Shown: positions 1-13,400 of the stretch, piece by piece
How the letters are laid out: every line of letters begins with the position of its first letter
How positions within the stretch are numbered: the first letter of the stretch is position 1
Origin: Parietaria judaica
Taxonomy: Eukaryota; Streptophyta; Magnoliopsida; Rosales; Urticaceae
NCBI GenBank assembly: GCA_954871525.1
Contig: OX940863.1
Span: 9,214,001-9,278,000 of the forward strand
Length of the DNA: 64,000 nucleotides
Reading direction: 5' to 3'
Notes under the pieces: model-generated
The model's database searches: none
The model's input: only the letters and a program-made list of their open reading frames with translations
What the model was told of the DNA's origin: nothing
Program-made: the position numbers and the translations under genes

Positions 1-54
1 GGTAATCATACTCGGACACTCGAAATTCTACAACGAAAAACACAAAATCTGTAC

Positions 55-159
55 CTGGGCCAAGCACGGTTTCAACAGCGGAGCTTCCCGGAGCTCCGGG
101 CAACGCTCGAGAAACCTTCCGAGCGAAGATTCCAGACAGAAACTCCCGTCACTAGTCAT
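55..159 (-). CDS. First coding exon of an unidentified gene running off the left edge
   Basis: A 35-codon open segment reads leftward from an ATG at 159-157 to a good donor (CAG then GTACAG) at 55/54, and the rest of the gene lies outside the window. The peptide begins MTSDGSFCLESSLGRF and goes on with ERCPELRE. I do not recognise the family. The region upstream (160 to about 540) has the GC content and CT/GA-rich look of a plant 5' untranslated region or promoter, and on the coding strand it carries two AAACCCTA telo-box words (415-422 and 483-490). A longer open frame at 352-537 lies upstream of the chosen ATG and could be an upstream ORF. The start choice rests only on the donor at the end of this frame. 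Confidence 0.5.
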
Positions 160-414
160 TCTGAAACTCAAAACTGTATCCACAATCAAACGAAGATCAA
201 AAATGAAAATTTCCTGCTCTCAAAACCGGAAATTTTGAAACTGGAGATCGATTCGCCTCAACCGAAGAAGCTCGACCTGCAACAAAAATCGTAAGCCTTC
301 CACTTGGCTAAAGCAATACAAAAACGAAAAAAAATCATGTATAGAGAGTAATCAGCAAACTGTATACCAAGGAAAGACGAGACGATGATCGGAATCTAGG
401 GACTCGGCGAAGGC

Positions 415-490
415 TAGGGTTTCGAATTCGCAGAGGTCTCGAGATTCCGGGAAATTCTGGCTCGAGAATCGACAATGGTGTCTAGGGTTT
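415..490 (-). promoter_or_regulatory. Two telo-box words upstream of the left-edge gene
   Basis: AAACCCTA on the minus strand occurs at 415-422 and 483-490, about 260-330 bases upstream of the ATG at 159. Telo-boxes are known in plants near the transcription start of translation and ribosome-biogenesis genes. That the left-edge gene is such a gene is only a guess. Confidence 0.35.
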
Positions 491-1879
491 AAGGGTTTTA
501 GATTTTCATTTTCATAGAAATGGAAACGACATGCCACGTGTCCTGCTTGCCGCCAAATTTATTTACATACATACACCCTCTATTTTCAATTTTAGTAAAA
601 TATATACTATTATTTTAAAAACATAGTTAAGATATACCCTCAAACCTCAAAGTGTACTCTAATTTTATTTTTAATTTTTAAAGTGTACTTTAATTTTATT
701 TTAATCTTTAATATTTTATACTTATCGATGTCGTTTCACTTTTTCAACAATTTTAAATTTTCCGTTATTTGTAATTTTGAGTTTTTGTTTATAGGTAAAC
801 AATAATTTTATTTTTGACAAAAATATACCATACTCAATGTACGTCGGAAAATAACATATTTCATTGAAGAGTAATAGTACTTAATCGTGATAAACTAGCA
901 ACGGAGTGCAAACACGTGAAAATTGTACGTAGTTTATTTGGGTTAACGAGGTGTTTATTGACCTCGTTAACCCAAAATATCAATTTATTTAGCAAAAGTG
1001 TCAATATCGACGAAAATATAAATTTGAAAGATCACTTTGATTCTAATATTGACATCACGATATTTGATTATTTTATTCACATCAAATTTGTAAGATGCGT
1101 TAGATTCCTTTTGACGAATAAAATTTACTAAAAATCTTTTGTGTTTATTATAAAATGACTAAAATAAAACATGGCTAATTGATTATTACTTTTTCATATT
1201 ATATAATAATTTGTTTCTATCCGTCAAAGTTTTACATATAGCATATACCAAATATAATGTACATTTTAGCCTAACACTTGTTACCTAAATTATTCGTCAC
1301 ATATATCCGTTCAATATTCTGTATTTTTATATTAGAGATTAGGCATTTTTGTGTTAATTATAAGGGCATCTCCAACATGCAGTTTTATAATAATATATTA
1401 TGTTTTACTTCAAAATATAGTAGACACAATGTTTACGGTTCAATATTTATATACAACTCCAAATTCTACTGCTAATGCTCGAAAATGGATCAACACTAAA
1501 GCGGCCCAATTCGTGGTTTTGGGCCGGGCCCAATGCTCGGTTGATGATTGGATCGGTCTTATTCTTCGTGGCCGGGGTTGAGTCGTTGCCCCAGGCGAGG
1601 CGACGGAGTCGGTGATGTCTTCGTGGAGATGTGACTCGTCGTTGTATGGCGGTGAGTTCCTGCAAAATGAACAAACGATGCCGGACCTCTCAAGATGAAG
1701 GCTGCCTACGTACCCAAATGGGATCAGGGCATCACGTAGTTCAGGGTTAGTGGGTGTTCAAATGGGGTGAGACGTCTGATTATATGTCTCTGAGGGGTCG
1801 GAGGTGTTTTCCGGTACATTTCCCTTTGTTTCCTTTTCCGATAACGCCCTCTGGATCTGGAGAGAAACGAGAATAACGT

Positions 1880-2006
1880 CACTCCTGAGCTAGGCTCACC
1901 GAAGTTCGTTAGTCTCAGACCTCGTCTCTTTTAAGGAAAGATTCACTCCTCGAGCTGGGCTCGTCAGAGTATCGATCCCGGACCTTTGTCCTTAGGAGAG
2001 GGAATG
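1880..2006. repeat. Diverged tandem repeat, about 64-base unit, two copies
   Basis: The words CACTCCTGAGCTAGGCTC at about 1880 and CACTCCTCGAGCTGGGCTC at about 1944 head two similar blocks. Both continue with a TC..GACCT..TCTC/TCCTT-type tail. The block sits in a GC-richer island and looks like part of an old repetitive element. Confidence 0.45.
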
Positions 2007-3385
2007 AGACGTGAACTTAGAGTGAGGCACATAGGGGGACTTTGTTGCTCGTTTTACTTCTCCATATTAGTCGGGCGATATTACGTCGGAAAAGGGAGAG
2101 AAACGGTAAACGGAGTTTATTGGAGTTGAGAGGGTCGTGGTGAGTGGAGTTTCTATGCTTTGATTTTTTCTCTTGCTCCATCTCCCTCTCTTGTAAGTGA
2201 AGAGATGTTGATAGTTATAGGCATGGAGCATTGAAGTGGGCAAAGAGTCTTGCACATTTTGGTTTGCAATGGGCAGATAATGATTAGAAGTTCATGTATT
2301 GGTATCTCTATCCTAAGCCGTCTCGTGCCCTTCCCATTCATATATATATATTTATATAAAATAAATAAATTGTCTGATAAAGTTACCCATTGATTAAGAA
2401 GCATGCAATCATGATGTATGTGCAAATATATTTGCATTTCTCACATATGCACATCAATATGTATATATATATGTATATATATTTTTTATATTATCTTTAT
2501 TCTTTACTGTTTGACTTTTTATAATTTTGGGCTTTATTTATTGGTTAGGCCGTTAGTTTTTAGAAGCCGCAAAAATACCCGTAACATCTACCTTAAAATT
2601 ATTTATTTTTGAACAATTTTTCTCTCGTTTTTAAATTTGTAAAAATAACCCAACTTTAACTTATTTCATATATTTTCATTTATACCTAGCATCAGTTAAA
2701 TTTTTTTATTTGTTTTATTAAAAAAAAAAACCACCCATATTTTCATTTATACTTAACGAAGTACCTCAAAGTTAACATATTCCGAAAAACTTTTTGTTAC
2801 GACAAAAGTAATAAAAGTCCAAAATATATATTTGTCGTAAGTTTTAAAAGAAAAAAAATTATATATAAACGATTGAGTAACACAGAGAGCAACACAACAA
2901 TGGAGGAGTAAGAGAGCAACTAAAGTAACTAAGCAGCGTTCGCATGGATAACGGGTTTAGGGTTTAAGATAAACAGAGTATCGATATAAAGCCGAGTTGG
3001 TAACCGGAGAGATTTCCGTGCCGAATTTCATCTAAATGTGTGTTCATTTCAAGCTTGGTATTTATTATTACAAAAAATTTAAATCGTCGTGAGATTTATT
3101 TCTACATGCGATAAATTAGGAGCGACACATTTTTGGTCTTCGGACAAAAGAAATAGTTAGCATAGTGATTGAATTGAAACAATTTCGTTTAGTTTTGAAA
3201 TAGTTAGCATTAGACGTTACAATTCGTAACACTAATGGTACTTATGTCACAAATATTCCTTCTATATATACACACATATGGGACTATCCGCGCGTGTGGC
3301 GCGCCTTCCCTGTAATGGCACAGCGCAGGCCGCAGGCTGTCCGCCACGAATTCCATGGTGGTCAAGGTGAACTAGTTTCGGTTCG

Positions 3386-3387
<2 letters not shown>

Positions 3388-3422
<35 letters not shown>

Positions 3423-3423
3423 G

Positions 3424-3464
<41 letters not shown>

Positions 3465-3498
3465 GATAATATATATATATATATATATTATCATCACT
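3388..3498. repeat. (TA)n microsatellite interrupted by GTGATGATA words, hairpin-capable
   Basis: Three long TA runs are separated by the same interruption (AGTGATGATA) at about 3417 and 3460. The tract ends with the inverted word TATCATCACT near 3488-3498. The last run is therefore flanked by inverted copies and can form a long hairpin. Confidence 0.85.
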
Positions 3499-3711
3499 GA
3501 ATTTGAATTAATTTAATTTAACTATGATTTAATTTATAAACATGTTACATAAAAAGAGGCCACGTGTCCCATAAAACCGGAACGCTGATGAGCCAATCGC
3601 TTTGAGAGAAACTAAACCCTAAAGTCCTAAACTCACAATGGCAAGGTTTTATGTGCAATGCCATTAGAGTTCAAAATACCAAACTAAGCTTTTGGGCCGG
3701 TTGGGGGCAAT

Positions 3712-4379
3712 TTAGTCACTAGAATTTTGCAGCAGGAAGGCGAAGCCCGAGTCTGCCCGGATCAGAGGCGGTGGATTCACGTCGATTGCCTCAATCTCTT
3801 CTGCTGATTTTGAGATGTCGTCCACCGAAAACGGAACGCTGCAAATTTTGCAGTATCTTTAAGTTAGATCTACTGAGCACAGAAATAACAAACATTTGAA
3901 CATGTACACTTAATTAAAAGTACGAGATATAGCCCTCGTGACACAAAAATTTAAAATAATAAAAAAAAAGGTAACAATAAAATAAAATAAAAAAGATTCG
4001 AAACAATAGCGAAAACGAATTGTTTACCTTGAATCGTCGTCCAACAAGAAGGAATTTCGGATGGCGTTGTTGGAGTCCTGTGTCATCATCGATCTCATGC
4101 TCGAAATAACCTGGGGGATAGTGAAGAATGCTTGGTGACGAACGTTTTCTCGGCAACCAATCGGTATCAATTCAATCGAAACGATTTATTTTACTCAAGG
4201 CGAGATCACATGGAGTGACAGAAAGGCAAAAGCAAGAAATAATTTATTTGTTTTCACTTACGTCTGAAGATACGCTGTGTGTCCCGTATTTGTCGTCCCA
4301 GTACATCGTACTGATTCGATACAACTGCTGTATGCTGAGAGCCTGAGATTATCATAAGAGAAAAATTTACTCAAATTGT

Positions 4380-4420
<41 letters not shown>

Positions 4421-7400
4421 GGAGAGAGGAATGGCAGATATGCTCACTGGACAGAGGTCATTTGCGATTTCTTTCAATGACTTTTTGGGCTTCTGATGGA
4501 TGACCTGATCCGGGAACGAAGAAACCCGACATTAAGAAACGGTATTCAAGAAATTAACAAGTGAAAAAATGAATGCAAAAGAAAAGTTAATGATCTAACC
4601 AGGAAGCCAACGGCCTGTTTGATATGCCTGAGTTCCTCGGAAGCGGAGCCCGCAAACTGAATCAAAAGACAATGCTTGACTGAGCTCTTCAGAACAGGGG
4701 AAGCTGGGAAAGACCGTAAAAATTACCAAAAATAACCTTACCTCTTCGATTGCTTGATGGCACCAATTTTCCAACTCGGCCAACCCTGCTTTGACGTACT
4801 CCCCGTTGCTGAACGAGCAGCATTCACGTCGCAAAAGAAGGCTGCATTGAGCAAAAGAAGATGGTCATGCAATAATCACACAACTCGAGGGGTTGTATTA
4901 TCAACGGACTTAGAATTACCGAAGAAAAAGGGAGTTGGGTAATTTTACGGTTACCTGTTAAATAGCTGTACGTTTATGAACGAAAATGTCTGAATGAACA
5001 CTTTGTTAACCAGGAAGGAAGGTACCTGGAAAATCATATATCGAACACGGATTGCATCGGAAAGACTCGATATATTTAGAACACGTTGTTTAGAAGTAAA
5101 AATTTAGAGAAAATGACAGGAAAAATAAATAAGAATTTATTTTTTATTTTTATTTTGTGTTGGCAAATTCTAGTTAAGTAGAAGAAAAAAAAATCAAAAA
5201 TATAATAATACAAGGAAAATACATTTATATCAATATTTTATTTTTCATTTCTTATAAAAGAGTAGGAAATAAGTTACATGTAATAATAGTTTTTTTAATG
5301 ATTCAAGAGTTTTTTTTTTGGCTTCTAAACACAAAGAAAATATATGTTTACTATTCTTTTTCATTTTCCTATAATTTCTTTTCTCGATATTTTTCCTAAA
5401 AGTCAAAGTTCGAAACATAGGCTTTTATATCTTTCACTTACGCAATTGGCTCTCATGGTCTTCAAGTACTTGTCCAAGCTTGTGACAATGCAAGGCCAGT
5501 GGGCAACCAACGCTCTCTGTGCTGCGGAATTAGCCTGCATACGCCCCTTTACAGTGCGAGATGTTCTCGGTGCCTTCACGTTTCGAAAACAAAACGATGA
5601 TCATCCATTCACGAATTTGCACGAAAAGGAAAAACAGAAGCCTAACCAAGGGCGGACCCATGATACGAATTCCGGAAGCTATGTAGAATAGGAGGCGCCA
5701 AGTAAGGATAATTAAGGGTAAAAATAAAATAAAATATATATATTTTTTTAAGTCAAGGGTAATATTGGAGAAAAAAAATCCTGGATAAATTTTGAACGTT
5801 TTTAAAAAAATTGGAGGGGCTCCCCCTTTGGGCCGTATCTCCGTCCACCCCCGATCCTAACCATGAAACTACCAGAATTTTCTTGAATAAATTATGGAAA
5901 ATCGGAATATCAAACCATTAACATTACCTGGATGCACAATCCTAGCACCGGAGAGATATCCTTTTTCAAATTATCTCTTAGCATTCCGAATATCTTCTCG
6001 AGGAAGGCGGTGAGTTGCTGTTTGAAAAGCAGAGCCGGGTATTTGGCTTCAACTTGCCGTAAACCATCCGTTCCACCAACACGGCCATTCAGGAAAGAGA
6101 AGCTGCCACTTTGCGGAGATCTAAGTCCCTAAAATTTCCACTTTAAATTAGAAAATTTTAAAAAGAAAAAGAAATACGGGAAGAAAAAGACTCGATTCTT
6201 ACTTGAGAAACCCGCCCAAAAAGAGACGTTGAAATGCGTCGACGCTGGGGGGTTAAACTAGCCGGCCCGGTTGCTTTCAGATTTCGTTGAAGGAGCAAAA
6301 GCAATGTGGACGTATTCGACAACCAATAAGCTAACACGTCACTGTTATCTTGGGCCTTCAATGCATGCACATAAGCTCGTTAGCTTTTAAGATTCTCGTT
6401 AAACAAATAGGATTCACGTTTTCAAATTGGAAGGAACAAATTCTAATTTTTACGATAAATGTGGAATCACCAAATCAAAATTACAAAAGCGAAAAAATCT
6501 TTGATAACTGAATTAAATCATAATGTAAAACATGATCTCTAAACCATAGACATAGTATATATTAGTCGGTACCTCTATAGCTACTCCAATCGTTTGAATG
6601 ATGTGGTCGAAAATGCCGGTTCTTTCAACCTCGAAGGACCTCCAGTGCAAAAGGCATTTATATATCAGACAAGCGGCGACAGGCTTGCCTTCTGAGAAAC
6701 CTATATCTTCGGATATGCACTTCAAGAGGAGACCCTGATGCTCCTGTAAAAACATAAAAATAACATAAAAAAGAAAGAAATATATATATATAGAGGCTAA
6801 ACCTCTGTTCCTAATGTAAGTAAACCAGGGGAGAATCGAGGATCGGGAAACAGGATTTTGAAGATTTTTCTTCCTGGTCCAGGTTATCCGAGAATTTAAA
6901 CTCTTCCTAGTCCCAATATCGGTTCTTAAATACCGGTTTTTGATCGATTTTAAACAAGAACGGAGGTCAATTGCCAATTTTAAACCGAGGAGTACCTGTT
7001 TAAACCGGAAAACCTCAATTTGAACCAGTAAATATCAGTTATTATAAAATTTAAAAAATAATATTGAAAAAAAAACCCGCTAATATTAAGAAAAAATAAT
7101 AATATGACCTGCTGCCTCTCACTTGGAGACCTCTGAAGACTTCGCGTTTTCGAATCCTAAAAGACGATCAAATAATATTAATAGTTTTTTAGCTAAAAAC
7201 AATGTTTACAAACATGCTAACACTTTAATGTCATCTTACAGGAGTTATCATCATATCTCCGTTATAGAACACTCGATTCTCTGTATTTTCCTGAAATACA
7301 TTTAACAAAAGAATAATTATTTCAAGATATCAAACATCATTTTACGCGGAAAAAGAATAGGTCTAGGTTTATGTCACCTGAATAATTGCCGTCTTCGGTC

Positions 7401-10400
7401 GTGCAGATAGAGTTATTCCCGTTGTCGAGATAGGTGATTGACTCACCGATTCCAAATTAGATATTTTCTCTTCGAGCCTGAATCACATACAATGAACGGT
7501 AAAACATAAGAATACTTTACGTGCTTTTATTATTTTCTGAACAGTCTTTTACTTATTTTATCGCCGGCGATCAAAGCATGAGAATATGATTTACGATGAC
7601 ATTTTATTATGTTTGTAACTTGGAAAACAAGTATAGTTCGAACCTTTTGACTAAATCTCGAAGCGAATCCATTTTCTTCTCCGCCGCTTCGAGATTCTTC
7701 GTTGCTTCATCATTCTTGGCCTTCTCAGCAGCATAGAGCTGATTTGCCTCCTCGCTTCTCTGTGTTTCTGATACCAGCAAAGCCTATTAAAGCAAGAAAA
7801 GAAAAAAATCAGTCAACCGATACGAAAAATCCAATTCATTTACACAAAATAACATGTTTGAGTTTGAAACCGTAGTTCAATGTTGCTTATTTTCGTCTTA
7901 TGACCAAAAAAAAAAAATTAAAATTTGAAAATAGAGCAAGTAATTTATCGTCCTTACCTTCAACTTTTCAACTTCGGTAGCCAAGAAATTGACCTTTTCG
8001 GTGTCTTGTATTATGACACGGGTCTCCTTAATGACAGGAGGTGCTTCTTCAATAGCCTTTTTAGCTGCCTCTCGCTCTTTAATCACCAAGGAGTTCGCGT
8101 GTTCTACTTGGACCTGCAATTTCGCAATTTCTCGTTTTTTGGCCTCCTCGAGATCCGACTGTTTCATAAGGTAAGAACCATCAGACTTGACTAAGTCGAA
8201 ATTCCATAATCTATTCCGGGGATGTACAAATATTGAAATTATACAATTTCTTCTCTGTCAACAGATACAGACAACTTCACTATCAAGAGATACAATGATT
8301 CGAAATCTAAACGATTTTACATATAATTCACTCTGATATATGAAAGAGAAAGGTATATATCTGTGTGTATACATGCATATGTAGAGAGCGAGAGAGAAAG
8401 TTTAACTATTACCCTTAATCGTTTTTCCAATTGTAAACGACATGTAAGTTCTTCTACGCGCTTTTCCAGTTTATCCTTTGCTTCTTTTAGAGCCCCTGTT
8501 TCTCTTGCAGCCTACACAATAAATATAAATTAAAAAAAAAAAAAACATCACAAGCTTGCCATCTTTATTCTACTCAACTTCAAACCAGGGTCTCTCTCTA
8601 TATATATTATATACATACATTTAACATACCATTTTGAGCTTTCGGAGCTCTCTTCTAGAGACCCTGCTTCTCCAGCCACATTGCGTAATCATTGCAGCTC
8701 TTCGAAGAGACTTATAAGAAGAATTAGCTTCGTGGCAGCGCCAATGTGACTGAAAATACACGTGTATTTATCTTACTTTCAGTAATATAAAGTATAAACA
8801 ACAATGATTCATATTTTGCGTTCATATGCTTTTGTTGGAACCGCCTCTTTTAAAAAGCAATTCATTAAGTTAAAACAATAACGGTTATGCCACACAAACA
8901 AAAGTAAAACATACCTGAATAGCAATGGCAGCTTTGGTCTGCTTCCGGAATCTGAACTCATTCCGCGCAGTGTTTGCCCTCAAGACAGCTTGTAGTATAG
9001 TTGCAGATGAACGCAAGTTTATATAGGATTTCACGGCAATGTAACGCTTGAAATTCTTCTCTATCTTCAACGCTGCAGATTCCCGTCTCAGCTGCTGATA
9101 CAGCTTGCATGCCATTTTGCCTAAAATAACATAATAAATAAATAAAAAGGTGAGAGAATAGGTAAACAAAGCAAGAGATAATAAGATAGACACGAGAGGA
9201 ATAAATAAAGAAAAATAAAAGAAGGAAGAGCGCAACATACAGTAGACCCTCTATAATTTAACATTGTTGGGACCATAGAATTTTATTATATTATCGAGGT
9301 TACTAATTTATTGAGGGATAATTTAGTAGTGTTAGTTAGAGACGGGACCAACAAAAGTATTATTTAATAGAGGTTAGTAATTTATTGAGCTTAATTTAAC
9401 GATGTTCTACTGTACGTAAACGGATAGCATACCAAAAGAAAATAGACTTGCGAAAAAGAAAATACCTCGCCAATGAGATTGAAACAGAATAGAAGCTTTA
9501 CGCAGCGCAATGAACGCTTTACGGGCAATGAAAGTACGGGTTTGCCTCTGTATCATCGTAGCGGCATTTCCCAGCACTTCACTCCTTCTAGCGTCCAGCT
9601 CAGCCATTTGCCCTGCTCTCAAGAAAACTTTCGACTTTCCAATCTGCCGATACAAATCCATATATAATATATAAGACGTGATGCGAACTGATATAATTCC
9701 ATTACCATTACGAGAAATTCATGAGAGAAAACAACCTGATATCCCTTTAATCCCTTTTTGTCAAGAAGCATTTGGCATGATAACTTATCTTCATAACTGC
9801 AAGAAGATGGAGAATTCAAACATTACGGTGATTTCTCGGATTAATTTTAATATGTAAATAAGCACTCACTTTGCTTCTAAAATTTCCGGAGCCAAAACAC
9901 CAAAACGATTTAAGAAATCGTCGAACGAGCGTCGTGTAGGATAGCCGGCACAACTAATCCTGATTGCCTCGAGAACACCCTGAGAAAGAAATGCAAAATT
10001 AAATTTATAAAATATGAAAAGATAAAAGAACAGAAATTACTATTTACGATACTTACGCCACAGCGTAGTTGCTCAATGATGTTGGAATTTTCGAATATCG
10101 AAGGCTTCAAAGCGTGATTGGGCTTTACACATCTGATGTAGTGAGGCTCTGTTGCACTAAGAGTCTCCATCAAAGACTGAAGTTGAAGCTGTGAATCCAT
10201 GGAAGATAATTAGTTAATTAATTATTAAGATGTCATAATAAAAAAGCAGAAAGATCCAAAATGATTATATTCATAAAACAACAACTCTGAATAATCCAGA
10301 ATCCAGATAGTGAGAATTAATTCACTATCCAAACTACCCGAAATCCAGACAGTAAGAATCAATTCACTAGAGAATGACAGTGAATGTAATAACCTTGAAT

Positions 10401-13400
10401 CGTGATCCGATCGAAGAAAATTTGGAGGACTTTGACGACTCTTCTTGAAGTTGGGGGAAAAGACCAGACACGAATAAGCATTTCGAGGCCAATACCAACT
10501 CTTGATGTTCTGCAATGACGTAGTCTTTGTTCTTGTCCAGAAACTGATCGGCTTGATAGGTCACCTTTTCAAAGAAAGAAAATACTTAAGAGACATATAA
10601 TGATTGACTAACCACTCAAATGTATAGATTTTGGTAGCTTAAGTACAAATAATTTACCTCCCCGGCATAGTGATCAATAATAAAATCAGTCCGAGAAAGC
10701 TTCGGTTTGCCAAAGCGTTTCTCGTCTTTAAATTTCTGATACATCTTCTGTGCAAAAGTTTCGTGGGTAGACTTCGGAAACATGCTGCAATAAAAATAAT
10801 AATCATATAAAAATACCCACATCTGTGACGGTAACATTCAAATTTTAAATAAAATATTTATATATATATATATAAAAAAAAAACAGCATACCAAGCTTCA
10901 TCAAGTAGTGCAATAATTCCTCCGGGTTTCTGCAAAAGGTAAAATAGCTTTCGTATTACAAGGTGAAATTTTTCTTCAACTCATGAAAATGAAATATCCC
11001 GTCTATTTCCAGGGGAAAAAACGATCTTCCCGGGCCAGAAATGGTGTATTATAAATCTGAGAAACCGGATTTGAGCTAGAAAAACCTTTTCAATTAAGTC
11101 CAACACGTCTTGGTTATCCACAAACTCGATGTAGCTCCAGTCTATCTCTTCTTTGGAATACTCTTCTTGTTCTGTTTTAAACACATGCTGGTTTCACAGG
11201 AACAGGAAGTACAAGTATTAATCTTTTAAACCTTTAATACAGATATAAAATTAGATAAGAACCTAATTAATTAACATACTAACCTGATTGAAATGTTGTT
11301 GTAGTTTTTCGTTTGTGAAGTTGATGCAGAACTGCTCAAAACTGTTTCATAGAATAAAAATGCAAGCCAAAATTCTTCGTTCTTAAATCGAAAGAGGTGG
11401 TGTTAAACCGAATTTAATCACAAATCAACTGTAATAATTTTTTATAATTTAAACAACTTGATTATTTGTTCAGTGTCGTACCTATTGCACTTGAAGCTTT
11501 CAAAACCGTAGATATCAAGAACTCCGATCGTCGACTTTGAGTTTGCATCCTGCCCAATTGAAGTGTTGATTTTATCCACAAGCCTGAAAATAAAAAGTGA
11601 GGTAAATCATTTAACCAGAGAAAGAAATGAAAACCAACAAAATTAAATAAGAAAAACGGGTTTTAACTCACCAATCAAATAAACGACAGTACATTGTCTT
11701 AGCCAATGCGTCCCTACTAGCCGTCGCATTATCCGGGTCAAGAGTTTTCGTGATGACTTCTTCCGGTGTGACCATCACACGCTGAATCAGCGCCTCTTCC
11801 AAGCTCTGTGCGTCACATCTAAAACCCGATCTTAATCAGGATTGGACTGATAATTCTAATGTATAAGGACATATAAAAACTATGATGTACCTAAGAAGTT
11901 CCGCAGTTATATTGAGATGAAATCTAGATTTATCATCCTTAATGACCGAAGAATCGATTTCCTCGCCTTTTGCAAAATCGACATTCCCAAGATGAAGAAT
12001 TGCAGCTATAACTCTGAATATCGATTCCTGAAATCGTCAAAAGAAGTCAGAAAAACCCAATTAAGCCGAGTAAATTACGACCAAGACCTTTGAATTAGAA
12101 GATGATTTACCTGTTCTTCCTCGCTAATTCCGATTATGTCCATGGCCCTTCGCGTTGCTAGATATTCTTGAGCGTCGTCGATTCCATCAAGCTCGTAACA
12201 ATCTGATTGGTTTAAATAATGGAACGATTTAGGGCTTCCCAATCTGTATTTCTCAATATCCTGCAATTAATTGAAGGAAAATCGGTGATTAAAAGCATTC
12301 TATATACGCATTAAATCACGTGCAGTAGTTAAAGAAAATAACCTAAAAGTGGCAATGTTAAATACCATTTCCGGCGCAGCACATAGAAGGTAAAAACAAT
12401 GGTAGTTCCTCTCCGGATTTGAAATTTGGCAAACACGTGATCTTTCGAGTAGATAAGTCCTAATTGCTGCTCCAGATATCCTTCCGTTTTTGTCAAACTG
12501 GATCTCAACAAATTTACCAAACCGGCTGCATTGTAACGCCACATGCACGTGAGAAAACTTACGTAAAATAACACTCAAATAACACCGAAGCCGATAGCAT
12601 ACCTTGAGTTGTTGTTTCTCACTGTCTTTGCATTCCCAAATGCTTCGAGAACCGGGTTGGACTATAAGATCGTACCGCCAAAAAACAAAACATTTTTTAA
12701 TAAGAATTTGCTAGTTCAATAAAGTATGTTAATCAATCACATATGCGTTTTGATATTGAAACTTACCTCCAAAACTTGTTGCTCAACGGTCCTTCCTTCC
12801 ACTCCCGAACGACCACCCAAGTATGCAAGATACCTCATGAGCATCTTCGTCGTCTCGGTTTTACCAGCGCCACTCTCGCCACTCACCAGAATTGAATTGT
12901 TTTTCCCTTCGTTAATCATTGCCCTGTTTTCATAATGCAACAGCAAAATCAGTCAAACGATTCTCCGAAATGTGGATACGGATTTCAATTTGTATAATAT
13001 ATTACCTATACGCAGCATCGCCGACTGCAAAAACGTGAGGGCTCAGCTCCCCGAGTGGAGCTCCTTTATACTGTTCCATCATCTGAGTATCGTAAAGATG
13101 AGGTAGCCTTTGGAAAGGATTCACGGCTATCAGAATATTTCCCGTGTACGTCTGAAAAAGTCAAAGTCAAAGCTCCGGTAACTTAACTGCCCATCTCTTA
13201 AACAAACATACGACACTATTCAAAACCCACATAGATTTCATTAAGTTCATATCTAGCAGCCAAATTCTGAAGAACCCCGGGTTCGTGCAAATACGAAAGC
13301 TTCGTCATGTCATCCATGCCTCCCGGAGGAGCCTCAGTATCCTTCGGAAAAACGTCCACCGCATTGGCAACAACCTGCAAAAACATTGACGAGACTAGCA

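Larger units (their letters stand above)
540..3711. other. AT-rich intergenic region with degenerate repeats
   Basis: No gene is supported here. 540-1490 is very AT-rich. 1590-2100 is GC-richer and holds a diverged tandem repeat with copies near 1880 and 1943, plus a CTACGT...ACGTAG dyad near 1707-1740. 2330-2500 is TA-rich. An isolated telo-box word lies at 2955-2965. A GC-rich patch at 3261-3370 is followed by a (TA)n tract. 3614-3711 is probably downstream flank of the myosin gene. Short open frames in this stretch show no recognisable protein. Confidence 0.6.

Noticed and set aside
3614..3660. Telo-box AAACCCTAAA followed by a short ATG frame (about 3638)
   Set aside because: The frame ends after nine codons, and the location is the 3' flank of the myosin gene; taken as chance.
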